Source of the DNA: Albimonas marina
Lineage (GTDB): Bacteria; Pseudomonadota; Alphaproteobacteria; Rhodobacterales; Rhodobacteraceae
Direction of reading: 5' to 3'
Assembly (NCBI RefSeq): GCF_029223255.1
Contig: NZ_JARHUC010000003.1
Coordinates: forward strand, 310,001 to 374,000
Length of the DNA: 64,000 nucleotides
The translations under genes and the position numbers were made by a program. Below, piece after piece: positions 19,425-27,530 of this stretch; the stretch's first letter is position 1; every line of letters starts with the position of its first letter. The notes beneath the pieces were generated by a model. That model was not told where the DNA came from. It saw only the letters and a program-made list of their open reading frames with translations, and made no database searches.

Positions 19425-20360
19425 TCAGGCGGCGGCGCGCCTGCGCTCGGCGCGCAGGTTGATCAGGTTCGCGCTCAGCACCAGCGCGCCCCCCAGCAGC
19501 ACCGCCAGCTCCAGCGGCTCGCCGTAGAGGATCGCGGCGACCACCGCGATCATCGGCAGGCGGCCGAAATCCATCGGGGCCACGATGGTCGCCGGCGCGC
19601 AGGCCAGCGCGCGCGCCACCGCGTAATGCGCCCCCAGCCCCGCCAGCGCCACCGTCGCGACCCAGGGCCAGGCGGTCAGCGGCAGCGCCATCTCCCCGTC
19701 CCAGCCGGCGAAGGCGAAGCCCATCACCCCCTGCATCAGCGACATGAAGAACAGGATCGAGCCCGCCGTCTCGGTCGTCGACAGGCGCTTGGTGAGCATG
19801 ATGTTGAAGGCGAAGCCCAGCGCCGCCCCCAGCGCGGCCAGCTGCCCCGGCCCGATCGCCGCCTCCGCGCCCCCCGCCCAGGGCCGCGCGATCACCAGGA
19901 TCCCCGCGAAGCCGATGGCGGCCGAGACCAGCCGGATGCGCGCGAACCGCTCCCCCAGCACCAGCGGCGCCAGCAGCGCGATCCAGATCGGCGAGGTGAA
20001 CTCGTAGGCGAAGACCTGCGCCAGCGGGATCGCGGCGACGGCGTAGAGCCAGCAGTTCTGCCCCGCGAAATGGAAGGCGTTGCGCGCCAGGTGCAGCCGC
20101 ATCCGCCGCGCCCGCACCTGCCCCAGCCGGCCCGAGGCGCCCAGCGCCGCGACCACCACCGCCAGCGCGATCACCGAGCGGTAGGCCAGGATCTCGAACG
20201 TATCGAGCTCCGCCGCCGCCTCCCGCCCCGCGATGGCCATGCCCGAGAAGCAGCTCAGCGCCAGCGACATCCAGGCCGCCGCGACCAGCGGCCGGTCCAC
20301 GGGCGCCGGCGCGGCCGCCGCCGGGGCCGAGGCCGGGCCGACGGGGCCGTCGGGGCTCAC
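19425..20360 (-). CDS. EamA/DMT-family transporter
   Basis: An inner-membrane permease of the drug/metabolite transporter superfamily; substrate unknown. It has 311 residues with about ten hydrophobic helices in two EamA halves. The first half contains the family-typical [17 protein letters not shown], and the second contains [20 protein letters not shown]. The start is taken as GTG at 20360, because it overlaps the aroQ stop in the arrangement GTGA, implying translational coupling. The first 20 residues are Ala/Pro-rich. The C-terminus is basic (RAERRRAAA). Confidence 0.88.
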   Translation of the reverse strand: MSPDGPVGPASAPAAAAPAPVDRPLVAAAWMSLALSCFSGMAIAGREAAAELDTFEILAYRSVIALAVVVAALGASGRLGQVRARRMRLHLARNAFHFAGQNCWLYAVAAIPLAQVFAYEFTSPIWIALLAPLVLGERFARIRLVSAAIGFAGILVIARPWAGGAEAAIGPGQLAALGAALGFAFNIMLTKRLSTTETAGSILFFMSLMQGVMGFAFAGWDGEMALPLTAWPWVATVALAGLGAHYAVARALACAPATIVAPMDFGRLPMIAVVAAILYGEPLELAVLLGGALVLSANLINLRAERRRAAA

Positions 20361-20803
20361 CGCTCGGCGCCGGCCATGTCGACGGCGGCGTCCAGCGCCA
20401 TCAGGTAGCCCGGCGCCCCGAAGCCCATGATCACCCCGTCCGCCCGGAACGAGACGTAGGACAGGTGCCGGAACTCCTCGCGCCGGTGGGTGTTCGACAG
20501 GTGCAGCTCGATCACCTTGCCCTCGAAGGCGCGCAGCGCGTCGAGGATCGCGACCGAGGTGTGCGTGTAGGCGCCGGCGTTGAGGATGATCACGTCCACG
20601 CTCCCGCGCGCCTCGTGGATCCAGTCGACGAGCGTCCCCTCGTGGTTCGACTGGCGGAAGTCGAGATGCACGCCCCGCCGCTCGGCCCGGTCGGCGCAGC
20701 GCGCCTCGATGTCGGCCAGCGTGTCGGCGCCGTAGATCTCGGGCTCCCGCAGGCCCAGCAGGTTCAGGTTGGGGCCGTTGAGGATCAGGATGCGGGCGGT
20801 CAT
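20357..20803 (-). CDS. aroQ: 3-dehydroquinate dehydratase, type II
   Basis: Dehydrates 3-dehydroquinate to 3-dehydroshikimate in the shikimate pathway. It has 148 residues, the family norm. [21 protein letters not shown] holds the catalytic tyrosine, NAGAYTHTS forms the substrate pocket, and [13 protein letters not shown] holds the catalytic histidine and an active-site arginine. The ATG follows CCGGAGCCGACG. The stop overlaps the GTG of the downstream transporter by four bases, so the pair forms one unit. Confidence 0.95.
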   Translation of the reverse strand: MTARILILNGPNLNLLGLREPEIYGADTLADIEARCADRAERRGVHLDFRQSNHEGTLVDWIHEARGSVDVIILNAGAYTHTSVAILDALRAFEGKVIELHLSNTHRREEFRHLSYVSFRADGVIMGFGAPGYLMALDAAVDMAGAER

Positions 20804-21219
20804 CGTCGGCTCCGGGGTCTGGGGCGCAGGGCCGGCGCGCGGCGGAGGCCGGGCGCGGGGCGGGCGCGCAATGAAGCGGATAACCGGCCGGCGGGCAAGG
20901 GGGCGCGTCATGCCCTCCCGCCCGCCGGAACGTCTTGCGCGCCGCAGCGGGAGCCCGCCCGCCCGGGGCCCCCTTCCGTCCAACGCCCTTTCCCGCGACG
21001 GCCGCCGCCCTCCGCTTCGCGGGTCGCCCCTGCGCGCCCCGCGTCCGCGTCCGCCTCTCCCCTCCGCCGGCGCCCGCTCCGCCGGCGCACCTCTCCTCGG
21101 CCCGCCCCCCGCCCGTCCTCTCCCCCCGCGCGTCAGGCCGCAGGCCCTGCGCCTCGCCCGCCCTTGACCGCGCCCGCTGCGCGGCCGAGCCTGCCCGCGC
21201 ATCGGCAGGGGAGCGTGGG

Positions 21220-22494
21220 ATGGACGACGAACAGGCGCGGCGGGACGGCCCGCAGGACCAGCGCAGGGCCATCGTGGTCGGCGCCGGCATCACCGGCGTC
21301 GCCGCCGCGATCCGCCTGCGCCGCATGGGCTGGGCCGTCACCCTGATCGACCGCGCCCCGGCCGGCGACCGCGGCGCGGCGAGCTTCGGAAACGGCGGCA
21401 TCCTCGCGCGCTGCTCGATCGTCCCCGTCCCGGTGCCCGGCCTGCTCGCCAAGGCCCCGCGGATGCTGTTCGACCCCGACCAGCCCCTCTACCTGCGCTG
21501 GTCCTACGTGCCCCGGATGCTGCCGTTCCTGGCGAAATACCTCTCCTACGGGTCCGAGGCCCAGGTCCGCCGCATCGCCGCCGCGCTCGCCGGCCTCACC
21601 GGCGACAGCGTGGACGAGCACCGGGCGCTCGCCGCCGGCTCCGCGGCCGCGGGCTACATCCAGACCGGCGACTACGGCTTCCTCTACCGCGACCGTGCCC
21701 AGTACCAGAAGGACGCCTGGGGCCACGCGATCCGCGCCGAGCACGGCTTCCACCCCTACGAGGTCGACCGCGCCGGCCTGCTCGAGCGCGACCCCGCGCT
21801 GGGCGAGGCCTGGACCTTCGGCGCCATCTTCCCCGACCACGGCTGGATCGCGAACCCCGGCGCCTATGTGGCCGCCCTGGCCGAGACCTTCGCCCGCGAG
21901 GGCGGCGTGATCCGCCGCGCCGAGGTCGAGGCGCTCTCCGGCGACGGGCGCGTGACGCTGGCCGGCGGCGCCGTGATGCGGGCGGATCGCGTGATCCTCG
22001 CCGCCGGCGCCTGGTCGGCGCGCCTCGCCGCCGGCCTCGGCCTGCGCCTGCCGATGGAGAGCGAGCGCGGCTATCACCTGGCCCTCAAGTCCCCCGCCTC
22101 CGCCCCCGCGCACCCGTGGATGGTGGGCGAGGTCAAGGCGGTGACCACGCCCATGGACTTCGGCGTGCGGCTGGCGGGCATCGTCGAGTTCGGCGGCCTC
22201 GACGCCGGTCCCTCCGAGGCGCCGCCCAAGCTCCTGCGTAAGGCCGCCGCGCGGATCTGGCCGGGGCTGGAGTGGGAGGCGGAGGAGGAGTGGATGGGTC
22301 ATCGCCCGGTCCTCGCCGACAGCCTGCCGGCGCTGGGCGCGATCCCCGGCGCGCCCGCGGTGGTGGCCGCCTTCGGCGGCCAGCACGTGGGCCTGACCGC
22401 CGGCCCCCGGATCGGCCGCCTCGCCGCCGAGATCGCCGCCGGGCGCACCCCCAACGCCGACCTCGCCCCCTGCGCCCCCGACCGCTTCCGCTGA
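21220..22494 (+). CDS. FAD-dependent amino-acid oxidase/dehydrogenase (DadA-like)
   Basis: Predicted FAD enzyme oxidising an amino acid or other amine. It has 424 residues. The dinucleotide-binding motif [20 protein letters not shown] occurs about 20 residues in, followed by the acidic end of the second strand (LIDR) and [12 protein letters not shown], typical of D-amino-acid dehydrogenases. The C-terminal part has [18 protein letters not shown] and [13 protein letters not shown], typical of the DAO fold. The ATG at 21220 follows GGCAGGGGAGCG. Specific substrate (D-amino acid, glycine or other) is not resolved. A G-rich tract follows its stop. Confidence 0.88.
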   Translation: MDDEQARRDGPQDQRRAIVVGAGITGVAAAIRLRRMGWAVTLIDRAPAGDRGAASFGNGGILARCSIVPVPVPGLLAKAPRMLFDPDQPLYLRWSYVPRMLPFLAKYLSYGSEAQVRRIAAALAGLTGDSVDEHRALAAGSAAAGYIQTGDYGFLYRDRAQYQKDAWGHAIRAEHGFHPYEVDRAGLLERDPALGEAWTFGAIFPDHGWIANPGAYVAALAETFAREGGVIRRAEVEALSGDGRVTLAGGAVMRADRVILAAGAWSARLAAGLGLRLPMESERGYHLALKSPASAPAHPWMVGEVKAVTTPMDFGVRLAGIVEFGGLDAGPSEAPPKLLRKAAARIWPGLEWEAEEEWMGHRPVLADSLPALGAIPGAPAVVAAFGGQHVGLTAGPRIGRLAAEIAAGRTPNADLAPCAPDRFR

Positions 22495-22498
22495 TCCC

Positions 22499-22526
22499 GG
22501 GGGCAGGGGGCAGGGGGCAGGGGGGG
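22499..22526 (+). repeat. (GGGGGCA)n tract with G-quadruplex potential
   Basis: Four G-runs of 5, 5, 5 and 7 bases separated by CA start 5 bases after the stop codon of the oxidoreductase gene. This fits the canonical four-tract quadruplex pattern in the DNA plus strand and in the mRNA 3' end. The rest of the gap to 22774 shows no gene. Confidence 0.8.
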
Positions 22527-22774
22527 CGGCGTCCGGCGCTCCTCCTCGCCGGGTCTTCGGCGCGCCGCTCCCGCGCGATCCCGCCTCGCCCGCGCCCGAC
22601 GCGCCCCGGCCGCGCTGTTGCTCCGGCGCCGCCCCGCGCCGCGCGTCGCGCCCGGCGCAACCATGGCGCGAGACGGCGGCCTCCCCATGCGTCATCCTCT
22701 TTCGGAGGGGAGCGCGAAACAGTCCCGGACGAGACCGTCGGCGCAGGCCCCGCGTTCAGGAGGAGCCGCGCCCC

Positions 22775-23755
22775 ATGTCCCGCCCCGCCCAGTCTCGCAT
22801 CGCGTCCCGCGTCCCGTCCCGCCGCTCGGCCGCCGTCGCCGCCGTCCTCGCCGCCTGGGCCCTCCTCGCCGCCGCGCCGGAGGCGCGGGCGGCCGAGGGC
22901 GCCTCGAGCCACTATCTCCCCGGCGCCACCGGCGACCTGCTGCTCGCCGCGCCCTCCCAGCCCGGCCTCACCGTCGCCAACACCGTCTGGGTGCAGAGCG
23001 GCGACGTCGGCCGCGCGGTGCTGGGCGGCCGGGCGCGGGCGGGGCTCGAGCTCGACCTGGTCCTCGACCTCGCCGCCGCCTCCTACACGTTCGAGACGCC
23101 GGTGCTGGGGGCCGCCTACAGCGTCGCCGCCCTGATCCCCTTCGGGCGCGCCGACCTGACCGCCTTCGCGGTCGGTCCCGCCGGCCGCCGCTTCGACCGC
23201 AGCGGCGACCGCTTCGACCTCTCCGACGCCGCCTTCGTGCCGATCCAGCTGAACTGGACCCATGGCCCGTTCTTCTTCGAGGCGTCCGAGACGATCATCG
23301 CCCCCACCGGCGGCTACGAGCGCGGCCGGGCGATCAACCTGGGCCGCAACTACTGGAGCTTCGACACCAACGTCGCGGCCACCTGGTTCGACCCGGAGGG
23401 CGGGCGCGAGATCTCGATCGCCCCCGGCCTGATGGTGAACACCGAGAACCCGTCCACCGACTATCGCACGGGGACCGAGTTCCACATGGACGTCACCGCC
23501 ACCCAGTTCCTGTCGCAAAGCTTCGCGGTGGGCCTGCGCGGCTACTGGTACCAGCAGATTGAGGGCGACTCGGGCGCGGGCGCGCGGCTGGGCGACTTCC
23601 GCTCAAGCTCTGTGGGCCTGGGCCTGGGCTTCATGTGGACGCCGGCCGCCGCCGAGGGCCGCCTGACGGTGCTGGGCAAGTGGATGCACGACCTCGACGC
23701 CGACAACCGCTTCCGCTCCGACTATCTCAGCGCCACGCTCGCCTGGAAGTTCTGA
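22775..23755 (+). CDS. outer-membrane beta-barrel protein of the phenol-degradation MetA/SphA type
   Basis: A 326-residue exported protein. The signal peptide spans about residues 1-40 (basic start, then AAVLAAWALLAAAPEARA). The mature part alternates hydrophobic and polar residues and ends LSATLAWKF, with the terminal phenylalanine of BAM-assembled barrels. Segments such as NYWSFDTNVAATWFDPEGG, NTENPSTDYRTGTEFH and VGLRGYWYQQIEGDSG match the transporter family often annotated with meta-pathway phenol degradation, which may pass hydrophobic compounds. Substrate unknown. No catabolic genes adjoin it. Confidence 0.8.
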   Translation: MSRPAQSRIASRVPSRRSAAVAAVLAAWALLAAAPEARAAEGASSHYLPGATGDLLLAAPSQPGLTVANTVWVQSGDVGRAVLGGRARAGLELDLVLDLAAASYTFETPVLGAAYSVAALIPFGRADLTAFAVGPAGRRFDRSGDRFDLSDAAFVPIQLNWTHGPFFFEASETIIAPTGGYERGRAINLGRNYWSFDTNVAATWFDPEGGREISIAPGLMVNTENPSTDYRTGTEFHMDVTATQFLSQSFAVGLRGYWYQQIEGDSGAGARLGDFRSSSVGLGLGFMWTPAAAEGRLTVLGKWMHDLDADNRFRSDYLSATLAWKF

Positions 23756-23799
23756 GCCCGCGCGCCCCCGCGCGGCATGGCGCGGCTCGCGTCAGGGGG

Positions 23800-23880
23800 T
23801 GCCCGCTGCCGGACTCGAACCGGCACGCCCGAAGGCCAGGGTGTTTAAGACCCATGCGTCTACCGTTCCGCCAAGCGGGC
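23800..23880 (-). tRNA. tRNA-Leu (anticodon UAA)
   Basis: On the minus strand the cloverleaf folds with acceptor GCCCGCT/AGCGGGC, an 11-base variable arm with GCC-TTCG-GGC, and the T arm GCCGG-TTCGAGT-CCGGC. The anticodon loop CTTAAAC gives UAA, and the long variable arm fits a class II tRNA. The discriminator is A and CCA is not encoded. The outermost anticodon-stem pair is a T-T mismatch. Confidence 0.93.
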
Positions 23881-23973
23881 TCCCCGCCGCCCTGCCTAGG
23901 GCGCCCGCGCGCGCGAGAAAAGTCCCCCCGCCCGCCCCACGCGCCCCGGCGCGACGCCAGCCCGGGCCACGAA

Positions 23974-24165
23974 GCGCCTGTTCCCCGGATCCGTCTCTCG
24001 CTGATGGATGCCTGAGCGACTCGGCCCCCGGGGTCAAGGACGAGCCGGCTTCGCCGGTCGCCTGCGGCGATCCTTGACCCCGGGGGCCGAGTCGCTCTGT
24101 CCGGCATCCGCGAGAGACGGCTCCGGAGAACAGGCGCGGCCCCTGTTCTTTGGTGAGTCGGGAGC
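23974..24165. repeat. dispersed inverted-repeat element, copy 2
   Basis: Arms at about 23974-24038 and 24070-24137 pair over about 60 bases. The tip carries two hairpins, CCGGC-TTC-GCCGG and CGCC-TGC-GGCG, different in sequence from the tips of the other two copies but of the same layout. The conserved flank CCCTGTTCTTTGGTGAGTC follows the right arm. The copy lies between the tRNA-Leu 5' side and the 3' end of the molybdopterin-binding protein gene; no gene is visible in 23881-24255. Confidence 0.85.
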
Positions 24166-24255
24166 CCGCCGGAGGCTCCTGACCTCCGAAGACCAGGCGC
24201 GCCCGACCCCAAAGGCCCAAGCCCGCCCGCAGGGCGCCCGTGGACCGCTCCCTCT

Positions 24256-25014
24256 TCAGATCGGCGGAAGCTCCGTCACGTCCGTCGCCCCCAGCGCCTT
24301 GCACATCGCGCGAAGCGCCTGGGCCGCCTGGGCCAGCTCGTCGCGGTCCTGGCTGCGGGCCACGATCGTCGCCCCGTAGCCGCCCTGGTAGAACGGGTAG
24401 CTCCCGAAGGAGATGTCGGGATGGGCGGCGGCGAGCTCGGCGAGCGGCCCCGCGATGTCGCCCTCGGCCAGCGGAATGCGGAAGGCGTGGGACAGCATCG
24501 GCGCCCCCCCCTCCAGCGTCGGCCGCACGCTCTCGACCATGGCGTTGAAGATCAGGGGCACGCCGGCCATCACGTGGACGTTCTCGATCTTGAACCCCGG
24601 CGCGCCGGAGACGGGGTTGGCGATCAGCGTGGCCCCGTCGGGGATCCGCGCCATGCGCAGGCGCGAGGGCGTCAGCTTGTCCGGGTCGCCGTAATGCGCC
24701 AGCAGGATCTCGCGCGCGTCGTCGCGCACGTCGATGCCGACCCCGAAGGCCTCGGCCACGCATTCGGCGGTGATGTCGTCATGGGTCGGCCCGATGCCGC
24801 CCGAGGTGAACACGTAGGTGCAGCGCGCGCGCAGCTCGTTCACCGCCGCCACGATCGCCGCGCGGTCGTCGGCGACCACGCGCACTTCGGTCAGGGGGGC
24901 GCCCGCCTCGGTCAGCACGCCGGCCAGGTGGTGCATGTTGGCGTCGCGCGTGCGGCCCGAGAGGATCTCGTCCCCGATCACAACCATCGCCGAGGTGGGC
25001 GTGTCGTCCTTCAT
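24256..25014 (-). CDS. CinA-type molybdopterin-binding domain protein
   Basis: A 252-residue stand-alone protein of the competence/damage-inducible CinA N-terminal (MoaB/Mog-like) family. Signature segments are VVIGDEILSGRTRDAN at the start and FTSGGIGPTHDDITAECVAEAFG around residues 70-90, the pterin-binding region. The C-terminal nicotinamide-nucleotide amidase domain of full-length CinA is absent, as is common in alphaproteobacteria. In full CinA this N-terminal half has ADP-ribose pyrophosphatase activity; for the stand-alone form the role is uncertain. ATG 25014 has GGGAGA upstream. It is divergent from sfsA, with only 40 bases between. Confidence 0.88.
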   Translation of the reverse strand: MKDDTPTSAMVVIGDEILSGRTRDANMHHLAGVLTEAGAPLTEVRVVADDRAAIVAAVNELRARCTYVFTSGGIGPTHDDITAECVAEAFGVGIDVRDDAREILLAHYGDPDKLTPSRLRMARIPDGATLIANPVSGAPGFKIENVHVMAGVPLIFNAMVESVRPTLEGGAPMLSHAFRIPLAEGDIAGPLAELAAAHPDISFGSYPFYQGGYGATIVARSQDRDELAQAAQALRAMCKALGATDVTELPPI

Positions 25015-25054
25015 CCGTCTTGTCTCCCGCGCGCCATCGGATAAGGGTCCGGGC

Positions 25055-25777
25055 ATGGAATTCCCGCTCCCCCTCGTCAAAGCGCGGCTGGTGCGCCGTT
25101 ACAAGCGCTTTCTGGCCGACGCCGTGCTCGAGGACGGCCCCGACGCGGGCGCCGAGATCACCGCCCACTGCGCCAACCCCGGCGCGATGACGGGCCTGGC
25201 CGAGCCGGGGATGACGATCCTCCTCGCCCCGGTCGCCGACCCCAAGCGCAAGCTGCGCTGGTCGTGGAAGCTCGCCGCGCTCCCCGACGGCGGCTGGGCC
25301 ACCGTCGACACCGGCGCGGCCAACAAGGTGGCGGGCGAGGCGCTGCGCGCGGGCCTCGTCCCGGCCCTCGCCGCCTACGACCAGGTGCGGGCCGAGGCGC
25401 GGTTCGGCGTCCGCTCGCGCGTCGACTTCCTGCTGAGCGCGCAGGGCCTTCCCGACGCCTATGTCGAGGTGAAGAGCGTCACCCTGCGCCGGCGGGACCG
25501 TCTGGCGGAGTTCCCCGACGCGAAGACCGCGCGGGGCAGGACGCATCTCGAGGAGCTCGCCGCCATGGTCGGGCAGGGCGCGCGCGCCGCGATGCTCTAC
25601 CTCGTGCAGCGCACCGACTGCGACCGGGTGGGCCTGGCCGCCGACATCGACCCCGCCTACGCCGCCGCCTTCAAGGCTGCCCGCGCCGCGGGGGTCGAGG
25701 CGCTGGCCCACGCCTGCGAGATCACGCCCGAAGGCGTGCGCCTCGGCCGCCCCCTGCCGGTGATCGAGCCCGACTGA
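25055..25777 (+). CDS. sfsA: SfsA family DNA/RNA-binding nuclease
   Basis: A 240-residue protein of the SfsA family, which joins an OB-fold part with a restriction-nuclease-like fold. E. coli SfsA is named for effects on sugar fermentation. Family blocks are EFPLPLVKARLVRRYKRFLADA, CANPGAMTGL, VDTGAANKVAGEAL, SRVDFLL and AYVEVKSVTL, where Asp and Glu-x-Lys fit the nuclease core. The start codon is chosen at the conserved MEFP. It shares a short divergent promoter region with the CinA-like gene and ends against the convergent solenoid-RTX array. Confidence 0.92.
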   Translation: MEFPLPLVKARLVRRYKRFLADAVLEDGPDAGAEITAHCANPGAMTGLAEPGMTILLAPVADPKRKLRWSWKLAALPDGGWATVDTGAANKVAGEALRAGLVPALAAYDQVRAEARFGVRSRVDFLLSAQGLPDAYVEVKSVTLRRRDRLAEFPDAKTARGRTHLEELAAMVGQGARAAMLYLVQRTDCDRVGLAADIDPAYAAAFKAARAAGVEALAHACEITPEGVRLGRPLPVIEPD

Positions 25778-25781
25778 GCGC

Positions 25782-25798
25782 GCGCGGGCGGCCCGCGC
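25782..25798. terminator. hairpin between convergent genes
   Basis: An 8-base-pair stem, GCGCGGGC and GCCCGCGC around one G, lies 4 bases after the sfsA stop and 20 bases from the stop of the last array gene. Confidence 0.45.
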
Positions 25799-25817
25799 GG
25801 CCCCCCGCCGGCACCGC

Positions 25818-27461
25818 TCAGAAGATGAAGTCGTCCGAGCTCATCAGGTTCACGTTCCAGCCCGCAATCTCGAGGCTGCCGTCCCCGCCCAGCGCGTCGA
25901 GGTCGATGATCACCACGCCTCCGGCCCGGTTCTGGGAGGCCGCCTTCACGTCGCCCACCGAGGTGGTGATCTCGATGTTCAGCGCGCGCAGGTTCAGCAC
26001 GTCCTCGCCGTCGGTCCAGTCGGCGATGCGGTCGTCGCCGGAATGGCGGCCGATGCGGAACACGTCGGCGTTGATGCCGCCCGCCATCTCGTCGTCGCCC
26101 GCGCCGCCCGCGATCAGGTCCTCGCCCGCGCCGCCGCGGAGCAGGTCGTCCCCGCCCCGGCCGCGCAGCGTGTCGAACCCGCCGCCGCCCTCGAAGACGT
26201 CGTCCTCGGACGAGCCGAGCAGCGTGTCGTTGTCGTCGCCGCCCTGCACGCGCCCGTCCACCTCGCCGCCCTTCCGGCCCTTGTAGGTGTCGTTGCCCTG
26301 GCCCAGCGAGACGTCGCCGCCGATCACGCCGCGGTTGATCACCGAGTCGGCGGTGGCGCCCGTGTCGACGTCGCCGCTCACCTCGCCCGCGTTCGCCACC
26401 CGGTCGGACCCTCGGCCCACGATCACGTCGCCGTCGATCTCGCCCGTGCTGCGCACCCGGTTCAGCCCGTCGCCCAGCGCCACGTCGCCCAGGATCGCGC
26501 CCGAGCTCCAGACGCGGTCGTCGAGATACCCCGCCCGCACCGCCGCGCCCAGGCCGCTGATCTCGCCGGTGTTGCGCAGATCGAGGCGCGAGGCGATCAG
26601 GTCCGGTTCCGCGTCGATCCCGGCCCCGGACAGGCCCGCGATCTCGCCGCCATTGCGGACCGTGGCGACGCCCACCTCGTCGAGCGCGAGCCCGATCGCG
26701 CCCACGATCAGGCCGCTGTTGTCGACCGAGGCCGCGTCGATCCGGTCGAGGCACGCGCCCTCCTGCGCCGCGCCCACGATGCGGCCCGCGTTGACCAGGG
26801 CGCCCGTCTCGAAGATCGACAGCTCCAGGCCCACGGCGCCGTGGATCTCGCCGCCGTTGTAGACGCTGGTCACGCGCCCGGCGCCGCCGCTCGCGTCCAT
26901 GCCCGTGGCCGAGCCGAGCGACTGGGTGCGGATCACGCCGGTGTTGTTCGCCAGGAAGGTCGAGCCCTGGGAATAGACCCCGAAGCTCGGCCCCTCGATC
27001 ACGCCGGAGTTGCCCACGTCCAGGAACCCGTTCGTCCGCACGTCCACGCCCGCCGCGCTGCGGTCCAGCCCGCGGATCGCGCCCGAGTTCTGCAGCGTCA
27101 TGCCCGTGCCGTTGGTGGCGTAGACGCCGGTGCCGCCGGAGATGTCGCCGGCGTTGCTGACCAATTGGCGCCCGGACGACAGGCGCAGCCCGAAATCCGC
27201 GTAGGCCCCGCCCGAGCCCGAGACGATGCCGTTCGCCCCCACGCTCACCACCGTCGAGACGTTCGAGCCGTTGGGCGCGGCGAGGTCGATGGCGTCGTCC
27301 GACAGCGAGACGACCGTGCCGTCGACCCGCACCACGGCGCCCTCGCCGCCCGTGACGGCGTCGAGGGTGACGACGAGCTTCACGCCGGCCCCCACGTAGA
27401 GCTCGTCGTTCGGGGCGAGCACGCGCTGCGTGCTCGAGCTGAGCTGATTGATGAAAGCCAT
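25818..27461 (-). CDS. solenoid-RTX paralogue 1, predicted secreted
   Basis: A 547-residue protein, fifth and last in the array in the direction of transcription. Residues 1-65 form the family N-terminal module (start MAFINQ; DELYVGAG; RVDGTVVSL). About 70-318 consist of NxGxIxG-type units (NSGAIRGL, NAGRIVGA), expected to form a beta-solenoid. About 319-406 consist of a 22-residue GDVxLGxGxDxVxNxG ladder. About 407-486 are RTX repeats. The last 61 residues, ending SSDDFIF, are almost identical to paralogues 2-4. No Sec signal; a C-terminal type I secretion signal is inferred. A surface or matrix role is a guess. Confidence 0.82.
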   Translation of the reverse strand: MAFINQLSSSTQRVLAPNDELYVGAGVKLVVTLDAVTGGEGAVVRVDGTVVSLSDDAIDLAAPNGSNVSTVVSVGANGIVSGSGGAYADFGLRLSSGRQLVSNAGDISGGTGVYATNGTGMTLQNSGAIRGLDRSAAGVDVRTNGFLDVGNSGVIEGPSFGVYSQGSTFLANNTGVIRTQSLGSATGMDASGGAGRVTSVYNGGEIHGAVGLELSIFETGALVNAGRIVGAAQEGACLDRIDAASVDNSGLIVGAIGLALDEVGVATVRNGGEIAGLSGAGIDAEPDLIASRLDLRNTGEISGLGAAVRAGYLDDRVWSSGAILGDVALGDGLNRVRSTGEIDGDVIVGRGSDRVANAGEVSGDVDTGATADSVINRGVIGGDVSLGQGNDTYKGRKGGEVDGRVQGGDDNDTLLGSSEDDVFEGGGGFDTLRGRGGDDLLRGGAGEDLIAGGAGDDEMAGGINADVFRIGRHSGDDRIADWTDGEDVLNLRALNIEITTSVGDVKAASQNRAGGVVIIDLDALGGDGSLEIAGWNVNLMSSDDFIF

Positions 27462-27485
27462 CGGGGGAGGTCTCCGTTCAGAGGC

Positions 27486-27523
27486 GCGCGGCCGCCCCGC
27501 CCCCCCGGAAAGGGCGGCCGCGC
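27486..27523 (-). terminator. intercistronic hairpin between paralogues 2 and 1
   Basis: A 12-base-pair stem (GCGCGGCCGCCC and complement) with a 14-base loop follows the stop of paralogue 2 within 8 bases. It may end transcription or separate expression levels within the array. Confidence 0.5.
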
Positions 27524-27530
27524 CGGGGGA

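Noticed and set aside
23800-24165. tRNA-Leu plus neighbouring repeat as an integration site of a genomic island
   Set aside because: No integrase gene and no direct repeat of the tRNA 3' end was found. The neighbouring element lies on the 5' side of the tRNA and is a member of the dispersed repeat family.
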